DNA of 16,390 nucleotides from Thioglobus_B sp964566765 (GTDB taxonomy: Bacteria > Pseudomonadota > Gammaproteobacteria > PS1 > Pseudothioglobaceae), in the NCBI GenBank assembly GCA_964566765.1, contig CAZMJI010000023.1:1-16390 (forward strand), in the 5' to 3' direction. This document shows, piece by piece, positions 7,508-14,819 of this stretch. The notes under the pieces are model-generated. The model did no database searches. It had not been told where the DNA came from and saw nothing but the letters and a program-made list of their open reading frames with translations. The position numbers and the translations under genes are program-made. Position 1 is the first letter of the stretch; each line of letters opens with the position of its first letter.

Positions 7508-8004
7508 TTAAACCACTCCTTTAGTTGCTGGCTAATCTGCTGACTAATGTCAATCTTATCATTAACGTAGGCCACCTCTTGATATAAGATTAAATCATAC
7601 TGCCCTTGTTTGGCAATCTGTTCGATGGCTTTATTGATCAGCGCCTGTATCTTAGTCAGCTCTTCTTGATTGCGTTGTTGCAATTTGACTTTGATTTGTT
7701 GCGCCTGACGCTTGATCTCATTTTCCAGCTTGGCAATGGCTTTTAACTGCTCGCTGCGCTGTGTTTGTGTGAGTGTGGCACTCTGTTGGTTAAATTCATC
7801 CACCCGATTCTGCAGGGTTTGCGCCTGTTGTTGTAGTTGTAGCTCTTGCGGCTGAAACTCTTTAATAACTCGTTGGTTGGCTTGAATAAATTGCGGTGCT
7901 TCGCTGAGGATTTGATCAACATTGATATAGGCAATTTTCAGCGTTTGCGCACCCGAAAACTGTGCAATCAAAAGGCCAAACAATAAAACAACAGGCTTTA
8001 GCAT
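7504..8004 (-). CDS. skp: Skp/OmpH-type periplasmic chaperone for outer-membrane proteins
   Basis: Periplasmic holdase that carries unfolded outer-membrane proteins to the Bam complex. The 166-residue product starts with a signal peptide (hydrophobic residues 3-16, likely cleavage after SGAQ near residue 20). A beta strand with KIAYINVDQIL follows, then a long Gln-rich coiled coil (about 45-130) that forms the tentacles. The closing segment YDLILYQEVAYVNDKIDIS matches the Skp family. The sequence is divergent from E. coli, but length, architecture and position between bamA and lpxD are diagnostic. The gap to the bamA stop is five bases with no visible Shine-Dalgarno site, suggesting coupled translation. 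Glutamine content of the coiled coil is unusually high. Confidence 0.94.
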   Translation of the reverse strand: MLKPVVLLFGLLIAQFSGAQTLKIAYINVDQILSEAPQFIQANQRVIKEFQPQELQLQQQAQTLQNRVDEFNQQSATLTQTQRSEQLKAIAKLENEIKRQAQQIKVKLQQRNQEELTKIQALINKAIEQIAKQGQYDLILYQEVAYVNDKIDISQQISQQLKEWFK

Positions 8005-8009
8005 CGGTG

Positions 8010-10298
8010 TTAGAAGCTGGTGCCCAGCGTGAACTCAACGTTTTTAATTTGGTCGCCTGTTTTCTTGATCAGTGGCGTTGCGGCGTAAATACCAATTGGA
8101 CCCACTGGGGTTAACCAAGAGAAGGCCACACCGGTTGAAGCACGCACCTCATCAACACCAAAGTTTTTGGCTTTTTCCTCAATCGAACCCATGTCCACAA
8201 AGGCACTTAGACGCATGGTGTCACTATTATCCTTGATAAACTTCATCGGCGAGATAATCGCCGTACTGGCCAGCATTGATAACTCACCACCCTTGGCTTT
8301 GCCATCGGTATAAGTCGCACCTAGGGAGTTGAAGTCAAAACCTCTCACAGAAGACGAACCACCACCATAATAGCGTTTAAAGAATGGCAGGTCTTTATCA
8401 CCATAGCCTTGCGCCAGACCTAGGTTACCCTTAACAGTCCAGGTTAGGTCATCAGCCACTGGGTAGTAGCTTTTGTGTGAAGCATCCAGCTTGTAGTAGC
8501 GGAAGTCTGCAATCGGTAGCGCCAAGTCAAAGCTTAGGGCGTTTTTACCACCTTCAGTTGGGTAGTTAAAGTCGTTTAGCGTGTTGCTTGACCAATTTAA
8601 ATTCAGCTTAACCTCGGTTTTGTCGCCGCTGGCACATTGTGTTGGTTCATGGGTGCTGGCAAACGTGGTACCGCAAGTAATGTCACGACTGGAAGCGCGC
8701 ACTTCGGCGCCAATTCGAGTTGATTCTGATACTGGAATGCCATAACCCAGATTAAAACCATCTTCATCAATCTTATAAGAGGCAACATCTAGCTCACTAC
8801 CATCAATCGATTTACTAAAAATACCATAGCTGATTGAGTGCTTGTCTTCAGTGAAGTAAGGGTCGGAGAAGTAAAAACTAGTCTCTTGCACCGCCGATGA
8901 ATTGGATAGGGCAGCGTTTAGTGTGTTACCCGTACCGAGGAAGTTCTCCTCTTTAATACCCATGTTAAATGAGGCACCTGCGCTGTTAGAGTGCGCAAGA
9001 CCAATAGAGAAAGTACCGGTTTTGGTTTCGCTCACTCTAAAGTTCAGATTAATACGATCTTTAAATTCTTTCAGTCGAACCACTTCCATATTCACATCTG
9101 AGAAAAAGCCCAGACGCTTGATGCGCTTAATCGACTCATCCAGCTCACTATTGGAGTATAGACCGCCTTCAACAATGCCAATTTCACGGCGGATGACTTC
9201 GTCCTGAGTTCGTGTATTGCCCACAATGGTAATGCGATTCACATACACACGTTTGTTAAGGTCGATATCAACAGTGATGTCAATCTCATGGGTTTGCTTG
9301 TTATCACGGGTAATCGGATCAATCTTGGCAAAGGCATAACCTTGGTCAGCAAACACATCGGTTACTGCTTGAATGCCTTTAATCACCAATTTTCGATCAA
9401 ACACATCACCGGTTTTAATGCCAACTAGTTGATTCAGTTCGTCAACGGATTGATTCAGCAACTCACCACTAAAGTTAATACGACCAACTTTGTATTGCGC
9501 GCCTTCAGAGACTTGGATCTCAATACTAATGTGTTCTTTGTTATCGGAGAGTTCGGTTTTAATACGGTCTACTTTAAAGTCCAGATAACCCGAATTGATG
9601 TATTCGGACTTCATGGCTTCAACGCCTGCATCCAGCTCATTTTTAGAAAAATGATCTTTCTCGGTGAAATAGTTCATGATAAAGAAATCCGGCTCACCCA
9701 GATCAAAATGATCTAATAGGTCTTCCGCCTCTTTAACCTGAGCACCTAGAATTTTCATTGAGGTGATTTTGGCCACTTCGCCCTCATTCACATCGACCTC
9801 AACGCCAATACGATTCTGCGCGTCAATCTCGGTTGTGTGCTTAATTTGGATGCCATAATAACCCTCGGCAACATAGGTAGCTTTTAGCTGATCAATAAAT
9901 TGATTGAGTTGACGCTGATTAAAGATTTGACCTTGGGTCAGATCCATGCTTTTAAGAATTCGATTCAGTGCTTCTTCATCAATCACATCGTCCGAATAAT
10001 TCAGCACATCAACATATTTAATGTGTGGATTCTCTTGGATATTAATTCTCAGTGTTTGTGCTACTTGCGAGACTTCAATGTCCTTAAAGAAGCCTGTTTT
10101 ATACAATGACTTAATAATTTGATTAGAGACGGCCTCGTTGTAGTCGTCCCCAGTTTCAACCGGCAAGTAGCTTAGTACCGTGCCTCGAGAGATGGCATTT
10201 AAGCCTAAAATTTCAATACTTTTAATCGGCTCTGCTAGCACAGAGATTGGCGTTGATAATAGGCCTAGAAGGGTAAGCGTGGCAAGGGTTTTTTTCAT
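8010..10298 (-). CDS. bamA: Outer-membrane protein assembly factor BamA
   Basis: Central subunit of the Bam complex that inserts beta-barrel proteins into the outer membrane. The 762 residues comprise a signal peptide (1-22), five POTRA domains (roughly 24-91, 92-172, 175-265, 268-346 and 349-425) and a C-terminal 16-strand barrel (about 428-762) ending in Phe. The loop 6 signature VRGF is at 651-654, after YYGGGSSS. Length is shorter than E. coli (810), mainly from reduced extracellular loops; loop 6 between VRGF and the next strand is very short. The only two cysteines are Cys542 and Cys555, apparently in loop 4, whereas E. coli has its pair in loop 6. The gene sits between rseP (15-base gap) and skp (5-base gap), the classical order. 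Confidence 0.98.
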   Translation of the reverse strand: MKKTLATLTLLGLLSTPISVLAEPIKSIEILGLNAISRGTVLSYLPVETGDDYNEAVSNQIIKSLYKTGFFKDIEVSQVAQTLRINIQENPHIKYVDVLNYSDDVIDEEALNRILKSMDLTQGQIFNQRQLNQFIDQLKATYVAEGYYGIQIKHTTEIDAQNRIGVEVDVNEGEVAKITSMKILGAQVKEAEDLLDHFDLGEPDFFIMNYFTEKDHFSKNELDAGVEAMKSEYINSGYLDFKVDRIKTELSDNKEHISIEIQVSEGAQYKVGRINFSGELLNQSVDELNQLVGIKTGDVFDRKLVIKGIQAVTDVFADQGYAFAKIDPITRDNKQTHEIDITVDIDLNKRVYVNRITIVGNTRTQDEVIRREIGIVEGGLYSNSELDESIKRIKRLGFFSDVNMEVVRLKEFKDRINLNFRVSETKTGTFSIGLAHSNSAGASFNMGIKEENFLGTGNTLNAALSNSSAVQETSFYFSDPYFTEDKHSISYGIFSKSIDGSELDVASYKIDEDGFNLGYGIPVSESTRIGAEVRASSRDITCGTTFASTHEPTQCASGDKTEVKLNLNWSSNTLNDFNYPTEGGKNALSFDLALPIADFRYYKLDASHKSYYPVADDLTWTVKGNLGLAQGYGDKDLPFFKRYYGGGSSSVRGFDFNSLGATYTDGKAKGGELSMLASTAIISPMKFIKDNSDTMRLSAFVDMGSIEEKAKNFGVDEVRASTGVAFSWLTPVGPIGIYAATPLIKKTGDQIKNVEFTLGTSF

Positions 10299-10313
10299 AA
10301 ACTCAATAGAAAG

Positions 10314-11654
10314 TTAAAACAAACGCAAGACGTCATTATACAGCGCGATAAAGGTCAGTGACAAAATAACCCAAATGCCAAATCTTAGCGCAAATTGTTG
10401 GGTCTGCAGGCTCACCGGTGAACCTTTAATAATCTCGATTACATAAAACAACAAATGACCGCCATCTAATAGGGGGATGGGTAACAAATTGATTAACCCC
10501 AGTCCGACACTGATCAGCGCCAAAAAAGACAAGAAGGCCACCAGGCCAACCTGGGCACTTTTACCGGCAAAATCGGCAATGCTTAGAGGGCCGCTGATTT
10601 GCTCAACCGAGGCACTACCACCCAGCATTTTGCCAATCATTTTCAGGTTTAGCCAGGTCAGCTGATAAGTCTTTTGCACTGCCTTAACCACGGCTGTTGG
10701 TAAATCCTCTTGGATTTTGACCCGATGAGTGGCCAAATAATCCTCAGGGATGGCGACACTTAATCCGGCTTTTGCACTGCCATCTTTAAGCTCAGGCGTG
10801 AGTTGTAATGTGATCAGTTGTTGTTGACGCTGCACTTCTAGTGTGATGGCTTGATTGGCGCTGCTACGTATGACTTCAACCAATTCAGGCCAATCTTCAA
10901 TTGCCTGGTTATTGGCTGTCATAACCTGGTCGCCAGCACGAAGGCCGGCACGCTCAGCCGGGGTATTGGGCCAAACTTTTTCAATCACAGCTGGCAATTT
11001 AGGCAGTCGGTAATCAAACCCCAGGTAGGTTTCAATACCTTGCTCAGGCTGGTTTAGATAGTCATCGCCAATGGCCAGTGTCAGTTGTTTAAGTTCATTG
11101 GTGTCACTTTTCACCTGCCAAGGGATTTCCGCTTGCCCTAGTGCCGATAAGAAAGTATTGGCAAACTCATTAATACTGCGAGTTTCAACCTGATTTAGAC
11201 TCAATAATTGATCGCCTGGTGCTAAGCCCACTTGCTGTGCAATCGAATCTTCTTTAACTTTGTCAACCACGGGCTTAACGCCTTCAACACCAAGTACGAA
11301 AATTAAGGTGTAGAGCAAGATGGCCAGCAGAAAATTGGCCAGAGGGCCAGCAGCAACCACCGCAATGCGCTTATACACACTTTGTCGATTAAAGGCGCGA
11401 TGCTGTTCCGCCTTGGCAACCTCGCCTTCGGCCTCGTCCAGCATCTTGACAAAGCCACCTAGTGGTATGGCGCAAAGGGTGTAGGTGGTTTCTCCGCGAG
11501 TATAAGAGGTCAGCACCTTGCCAAAGCCAACGGAAAAACGCAGTACTTTGATATTGAGTTGTTTTGCTACCCAAAAATGGCCAAATTCATGAATGGTGAC
11601 CAGCACACCAATGGCCACGATAAAGGCAGCAACTGAGACCAAAAAACTCAGCAT
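10314..11654 (-). CDS. rseP: Site-2 intramembrane zinc metalloprotease RseP
   Basis: Inner-membrane protease that cuts the anti-sigma factor RseA within the membrane during envelope stress and also clears signal-peptide remnants. The 446 residues match E. coli (450). The HEFGH zinc motif is at 22-26 in the first membrane segment. The third ligand lies in NLLPIPLLDGG (Asn389 to Asp397). Two tandem PDZ domains occupy roughly 125-210 and 220-300, with the second showing the AGLRAGD signature. A membrane segment near 100-122 begins with AAGPLANF. Four hydrophobic segments in all match the family. It lies 9 bases after the DUF971 gene and 15 before bamA. In E. coli, dxr-uppS-cdsA precede it; they are absent here. 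No rseA or sigma-E gene is in the window. Confidence 0.97.
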   Translation of the reverse strand: MLSFLVSVAAFIVAIGVLVTIHEFGHFWVAKQLNIKVLRFSVGFGKVLTSYTRGETTYTLCAIPLGGFVKMLDEAEGEVAKAEQHRAFNRQSVYKRIAVVAAGPLANFLLAILLYTLIFVLGVEGVKPVVDKVKEDSIAQQVGLAPGDQLLSLNQVETRSINEFANTFLSALGQAEIPWQVKSDTNELKQLTLAIGDDYLNQPEQGIETYLGFDYRLPKLPAVIEKVWPNTPAERAGLRAGDQVMTANNQAIEDWPELVEVIRSSANQAITLEVQRQQQLITLQLTPELKDGSAKAGLSVAIPEDYLATHRVKIQEDLPTAVVKAVQKTYQLTWLNLKMIGKMLGGSASVEQISGPLSIADFAGKSAQVGLVAFLSFLALISVGLGLINLLPIPLLDGGHLLFYVIEIIKGSPVSLQTQQFALRFGIWVILSLTFIALYNDVLRLF

Positions 11655-11663
11655 CTTAGCGCT

Positions 11664-12017
11664 TTAGTGTTGTGAGTGTTGATGACCAGCGTCTTTGAGT
11701 TTTTGCAGGTACTCAGGCCATAGCGTATCGTGCTCGGTAGCCAGCTTATACAAATGCTCCCAGGAGTAAATACCACTATCATGCTCGTCGCTAAAGAACA
11801 AAACAACCGCATAATTACCCGCTGCCTGGATGTGTTTAATGGTGACATTTTCTTTATCAACCTGCAGCGTCTCTTGACCCGGTCCATGACCAACCACCTC
11901 GGCTGAGGGTGAGTACACTCTTAGGTATTCGCTGGTCAGTGGGTAATCCACACCATCAAAGGTTAGTGTGAGTAAGTTTTTGTCTTTGTTTAAAGTAATA
12001 TTGCTAGGGGTTTTCAT
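11664..12017 (-). CDS. DUF971 / GBBH-like N-terminal domain protein
   Basis: Small protein of 117 residues, first gene of the envelope series. It matches the DUF971 family (the domain also found at the N-terminus of gamma-butyrobetaine hydroxylases): an LTFDG-type beta strand, the signature LRVYSPSAEVVGHGPG at about 32-47, a hydrophobic strand AVVLFFSDEHDSGIYSW, and a terminal helix of the H-x6-W type (WEHLYKLATEHDTLW). The domain is a small beta fold whose role as a stand-alone protein is not established; some homologues are fused to Mrp/ApbC-type iron-sulfur scaffold proteins. The tail is His/Gln-rich. No Shine-Dalgarno site is visible. It shares a short divergent promoter region with dapF. 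No hydroxylase domain follows, so it is not a truncated GBBH. Confidence 0.85.
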   Translation of the reverse strand: MKTPSNITLNKDKNLLTLTFDGVDYPLTSEYLRVYSPSAEVVGHGPGQETLQVDKENVTIKHIQAAGNYAVVLFFSDEHDSGIYSWEHLYKLATEHDTLWPEYLQKLKDAGHQHSQH

Positions 12018-12060
12018 CAGTGTTAACCAATAAGAATAAATAAAACCCTGTATTTTAGCA

Positions 12061-12074
12061 GAATCGGCTGATTC
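12061..12074. repeat. Short inverted repeat between DUF971 gene and dapF
   Basis: GAATC, four bases, GATTC, in the divergent region at 12018-12112. On the minus strand a TAAAAT (about 12053-12058), which could be a -10 for the DUF971 gene, lies just beyond it. It could be an operator, but five-base arms occur easily by chance. Confidence 0.25.
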
Positions 12075-12112
12075 ATTAACCTTGAGACTTATAAGTGGAT
12101 AAAATAGGCGCT

Positions 12113-12925
12113 ATGCAGCTTCAGTTTACAAAAATGCACGGTTTGGGCAACGATTTCATGGTGGTGGATAACACCCAAGGTGACGTTACTCTATCAGGCG
12201 AGCAAATCAGACAATTGGCAGATCGCCACTTTGGCATTGGTTTTGATCAATTGCTGATGGTTGAGTCTGCGCAAACGCCAGGCGTGGATTTTCGTTACAT
12301 CATTTTTAATGCGGATGGCTCTGAAGTTGAACAATGTGGCAATGGCGCGCGTTGTTTTGCACGTTTTGTACACGAGAGAGGGCTAACCAGCCACAACCCG
12401 GTTACGGTTGAAACCCATGGCGGCGTGATTTCTTTGGCGCTGAATGAGGATAATACCGTGCGTGTGGATATGGGTGCGCCCAGCTTTGAGCCAAGTGCTT
12501 TGCCACTGTTGTTAGCGCAAAGCGAAACTTACAGCGTTGAAGGTTATCAGCTGGGAGCGCTGTCCATGGGCAACCCACATTGCGTGCTGCTGGTGGATGA
12601 TGTGGATCAAGTCGAGGTGGAGACGATTGGCCAGCAGATTCAACAAAGTGAGCTACTACCCAATCAGGCCAATATTGGTTTTATGCAAATTCTTAATCAA
12701 AACGAGATTCGGTTGCGTGTGTATGAGCGCGGGGCGGGGGAGACTTTGGCCTGTGGTTCTGGTGCATGCGCTGCTGTGGTCTTCGGTGTTGAGCAAGGGT
12801 TGTTGTCTAATCAAGTCACCACCCATCTACGCGGTGGCGATGCGCAAATTGAGTACACACCTGGTGAATCGGTCTTTTTGTCAGGACCGGCTGCCTTTGT
12901 GTTTGAGGGTCAAGTTAGCATTTAA
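12113..12925 (+). CDS. dapF: Diaminopimelate epimerase
   Basis: Converts LL- to meso-diaminopimelate for lysine and peptidoglycan. The 270 residues (E. coli 274) carry the pair of catalytic cysteines: Cys75 in CGNGARC and Cys214 in ACGSGAC. Other conserved blocks are KMHGLGNDF, FNADGSE, SMGNPHCV, ANIGFMQ and RVYERGAGET. I chose ATG at 12113, giving MQLQFTKMHG, because E. coli begins MQFSKMHG; an in-frame GTG at 12095 would add six residues but aligns with nothing. No good Shine-Dalgarno site precedes the ATG; only AGG lies four bases away. It is the only complete plus-strand gene here, divergent from the DUF971 gene, and its end overlaps the end of apaH by 11 bases. Confidence 0.98.
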   Translation: MQLQFTKMHGLGNDFMVVDNTQGDVTLSGEQIRQLADRHFGIGFDQLLMVESAQTPGVDFRYIIFNADGSEVEQCGNGARCFARFVHERGLTSHNPVTVETHGGVISLALNEDNTVRVDMGAPSFEPSALPLLLAQSETYSVEGYQLGALSMGNPHCVLLVDDVDQVEVETIGQQIQQSELLPNQANIGFMQILNQNEIRLRVYERGAGETLACGSGACAAVVFGVEQGLLSNQVTTHLRGGDAQIEYTPGESVFLSGPAAFVFEGQVSI

Positions 12926-13712
12926 CGCTAAACTGTTGTTTGTCTCCTAGACGGATGGCGCCCAGTGAACGTCCCCAGACACAGCCCTGATCCATGGGGT
13001 AAATGTGTGGTATCTCAACACCGCCCAATGCCGACCAATGACCAAAGAAAATATCAGTATCTTTGAGTTGTCGATTATCGTGCATAAACCAAGCCTTATA
13101 GCCTTCAGGCGCTTGGTCAAAATTGGCCTTGTGTTTAAATTCTAACTCGGAGTTCTGAGTGCAAAAGCGCATGCGCAACAGCGCATTGACTGTGTAGCGA
13201 CAGCTATCAATCTGATTGTGCTCAGTGGACCAATAATTTGGCTGGTCTTCGTAGATTGCTTGCAGAAAGTCGCTGATGTCGTCTAAGCGTAGCTCTGCTT
13301 CAACCAAAGCAGCATTTGTTAGTGCGGTTTTTTTATCCCAAATAGGCGGAATGCCTGCATGTACCAAGAGTGCTCCTTTGTGTTCAATTAGCAGTGGTTG
13401 TTGGCGGATAAAATCCAGCAATTCCAGACGATCTGGCGCTTGCAAAATATCCACAAAGGTGTCTTTACTACCTGGTGTTCGGTCACCCAAGGCGCAAGCC
13501 AATAGGTGAAAATCGTGATTGCCCATGATCATCGACACCGTATCCGGATTGTCTTTGATAAAACGTAGGGTTTTGAGTGACTCTGGGCCGCGATTGACCA
13601 CATCGCCTAATAGAAACAAATGATCCTTGTCGGCGGAGAATTTGAGTTGTTTGAGGAGTTTTTCCAGATTGCTAAAACACCCCTGAACATCGCCAACCAG
13701 ATAGTCTGCCAT
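12915..13712 (-). CDS. apaH: Symmetrical dinucleoside polyphosphatase ApaH
   Basis: Hydrolyses Ap4A to two ADP in the cytoplasm and also affects Np4-type RNA caps. The 265 residues (E. coli 280) show the metallophosphatase motifs in order: GDVQG (7-11), GDVVNRGP (36-43), GNHD (64-67), HAGI (118-121) and GHW (224-226). The first motif has Gln where the wider superfamily and E. coli ApaH have His; as I recall other gammaproteobacterial ApaH proteins share this, so activity is probably intact. RMRFC and the DQGCVWG segment near the C-terminus are family-specific. The start overlaps the apaG stop by one base (TAATG), and the 3' end overlaps that of dapF. It is last in the pdxA-rsmA-apaG-apaH operon. 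Confidence 0.98.
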   Translation of the reverse strand: MADYLVGDVQGCFSNLEKLLKQLKFSADKDHLFLLGDVVNRGPESLKTLRFIKDNPDTVSMIMGNHDFHLLACALGDRTPGSKDTFVDILQAPDRLELLDFIRQQPLLIEHKGALLVHAGIPPIWDKKTALTNAALVEAELRLDDISDFLQAIYEDQPNYWSTEHNQIDSCRYTVNALLRMRFCTQNSELEFKHKANFDQAPEGYKAWFMHDNRQLKDTDIFFGHWSALGGVEIPHIYPMDQGCVWGRSLGAIRLGDKQQFSVKC

Positions 13713-14089
13713 TATTGCAAGGTATAAGGTTCGCTTAAAATAAACTCAGGAATCTCAACGTGGAAACGCTCGCCGTCATCGCCCAGCATGATGTAGTTGC
13801 CTTTCATGGTGCCAGTTGGCGTATGAATCACCGCAGCTGAGGAATATTCAAAGCTCTCACCGGCGGAAATATGCGGCTGTTGACCCACCACACCTTCGCC
13901 AACCACGGTGTCAATATGGCCGGTTTCATCCTGAATTTCCCAATGACGGGACAGCAGTTGTGCTCCTGTGTCTGAGTGATTGGTAATGTTAATGGTGTAA
14001 GCATGCGCAAATTGCGATCTAGCAGCATCCGACTGCTCTTCTAGATAGGTGGCTTGCACTTCAACTTTAATGGCTTTTTTCATAATCAT
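13712..14089 (-). CDS. apaG: ApaG protein
   Basis: Small beta-sandwich (fibronectin type III-like) protein of 125 residues, the same length as E. coli ApaG. Its biochemical role is unclear; it is linked genetically to Ap4A and magnesium or cobalt phenotypes. Diagnostic segments are present: the GEGVVGQQP loop, the SRHWEIQDETG strand, GESFEYSSAAVIHTPTGTMKGNY and IPEFILSEP. The first ATG at 14089 overlaps rsmA by 23 bases; a second ATG two codons on, at 14083, is an alternative start. It shares one base with apaH. Position in the operon supports the call. Confidence 0.97.
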   Translation of the reverse strand: MIMKKAIKVEVQATYLEEQSDAARSQFAHAYTINITNHSDTGAQLLSRHWEIQDETGHIDTVVGEGVVGQQPHISAGESFEYSSAAVIHTPTGTMKGNYIMLGDDGERFHVEIPEFILSEPYTLQ

Positions 14090-14819
14090 GACTCAGGGTA
14101 ACAAAATCTTCCAAACTTAGCACTTCAGCGCGTTGCGACAAATCAATACGGGTTTGCTCTGGACTCATTAGCGATTTTAGATTATTTCTCAGGGTTTTGC
14201 GACGTTGTGCAAAACAAGCCTTAACAATCTTTTCAAAGACCGGCAAGTTGTTGGTTAATGGCTGTTTAAGCGGCTTTAAGTAGACAATGGCAGAATCCAC
14301 CTTGGGTGCTGGGTCAAACGACTCAGGCGGCACAATAAAGATCAATTCGCATTCAAAAAACGCTTGTATCATCACGCTTAGACGACCATAAGTTTTACTA
14401 CCAGGGGCTGCCACCATACGTTCCACCACTTCTTTTTGCAGCATAAAGGTCATGTCCTTAATATGTGCGCGATAAGCCAACAAGTGAAACAAAATCGGCG
14501 AGGAAATGTTATACGGTAGATTGCCCACCACTCTTAGAGGTGAGGGCAGGGCGCTGAGATCAAATTTCAGCGCATCACCTTCGTGAATCACCAATTTCTC
14601 GCTGTTAAAGCTTTTCAGCAGCGCAATCAAATCACGATCAATCTCAATCACATCGAGTTGATCTACTTGCTCTAATAATGGCAATGTCATTGCCCCTTGT
14701 CCAGGGCCAATCTCTAGTAAATGGTCATCTTTTTTAGGGGCAATGGTGGAGACGATGCGTTCAACAACTTGCGTATCTGTTAAGAAATTCTGTCCAAACC
14801 TTTTTCGTGCTTTATGCAT
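14067..14819 (-). CDS. rsmA: 16S rRNA adenine dimethyltransferase RsmA (KsgA)
   Basis: Dimethylates the two adjacent adenines in the 3'-terminal hairpin of 16S rRNA during late 30S assembly. From the ATG at 14819 it is 250 residues. It begins near ARKRFGQNFLTD, has the S-adenosylmethionine-binding motif LEIGPGQGAMT (about 35-45), the acidic motif VIEIDRDL, the catalytic NLPYN (100-104) and the RNA-contacting C-terminal domain with FAQRRKTLRNNLKS. An in-frame ATG at 14849 would add ten residues and overlap pdxA by 38 bases. I prefer 14819, with an 8-base overlap, because the extra residues read through pdxA code and do not resemble the family, though many homologues have 8-10 residues before ARKRFG. 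Neither start has a clear Shine-Dalgarno site. Confidence 0.96.
   Translation of the reverse strand: MHKARKRFGQNFLTDTQVVERIVSTIAPKKDDHLLEIGPGQGAMTLPLLEQVDQLDVIEIDRDLIALLKSFNSEKLVIHEGDALKFDLSALPSPLRVVGNLPYNISSPILFHLLAYRAHIKDMTFMLQKEVVERMVAAPGSKTYGRLSVMIQAFFECELIFIVPPESFDPAPKVDSAIVYLKPLKQPLTNNLPVFEKIVKACFAQRRKTLRNNLKSLMSPEQTRIDLSQRAEVLSLEDFVTLSHDYEKSH

Noticed and set aside
8930..9070. Sigma-E promoters (GAACTT motifs on the minus strand inside bamA)
   Set aside because: The motifs lie within codons of conserved barrel sequence and no TCTAA/TCTGA -10 occurs at the right spacing.
12537..12950. 137-residue plus-strand frame overlapping dapF
   Set aside because: It lies in another frame of conserved dapF, is rich in Trp/Arg/Cys and shows no domain.
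12915..13712. ApaH inactivated by loss of His in the GDxHG motif
   Set aside because: The Gln in GDVQG recurs in other ApaH proteins as far as I recall, and all remaining catalytic motifs are intact.
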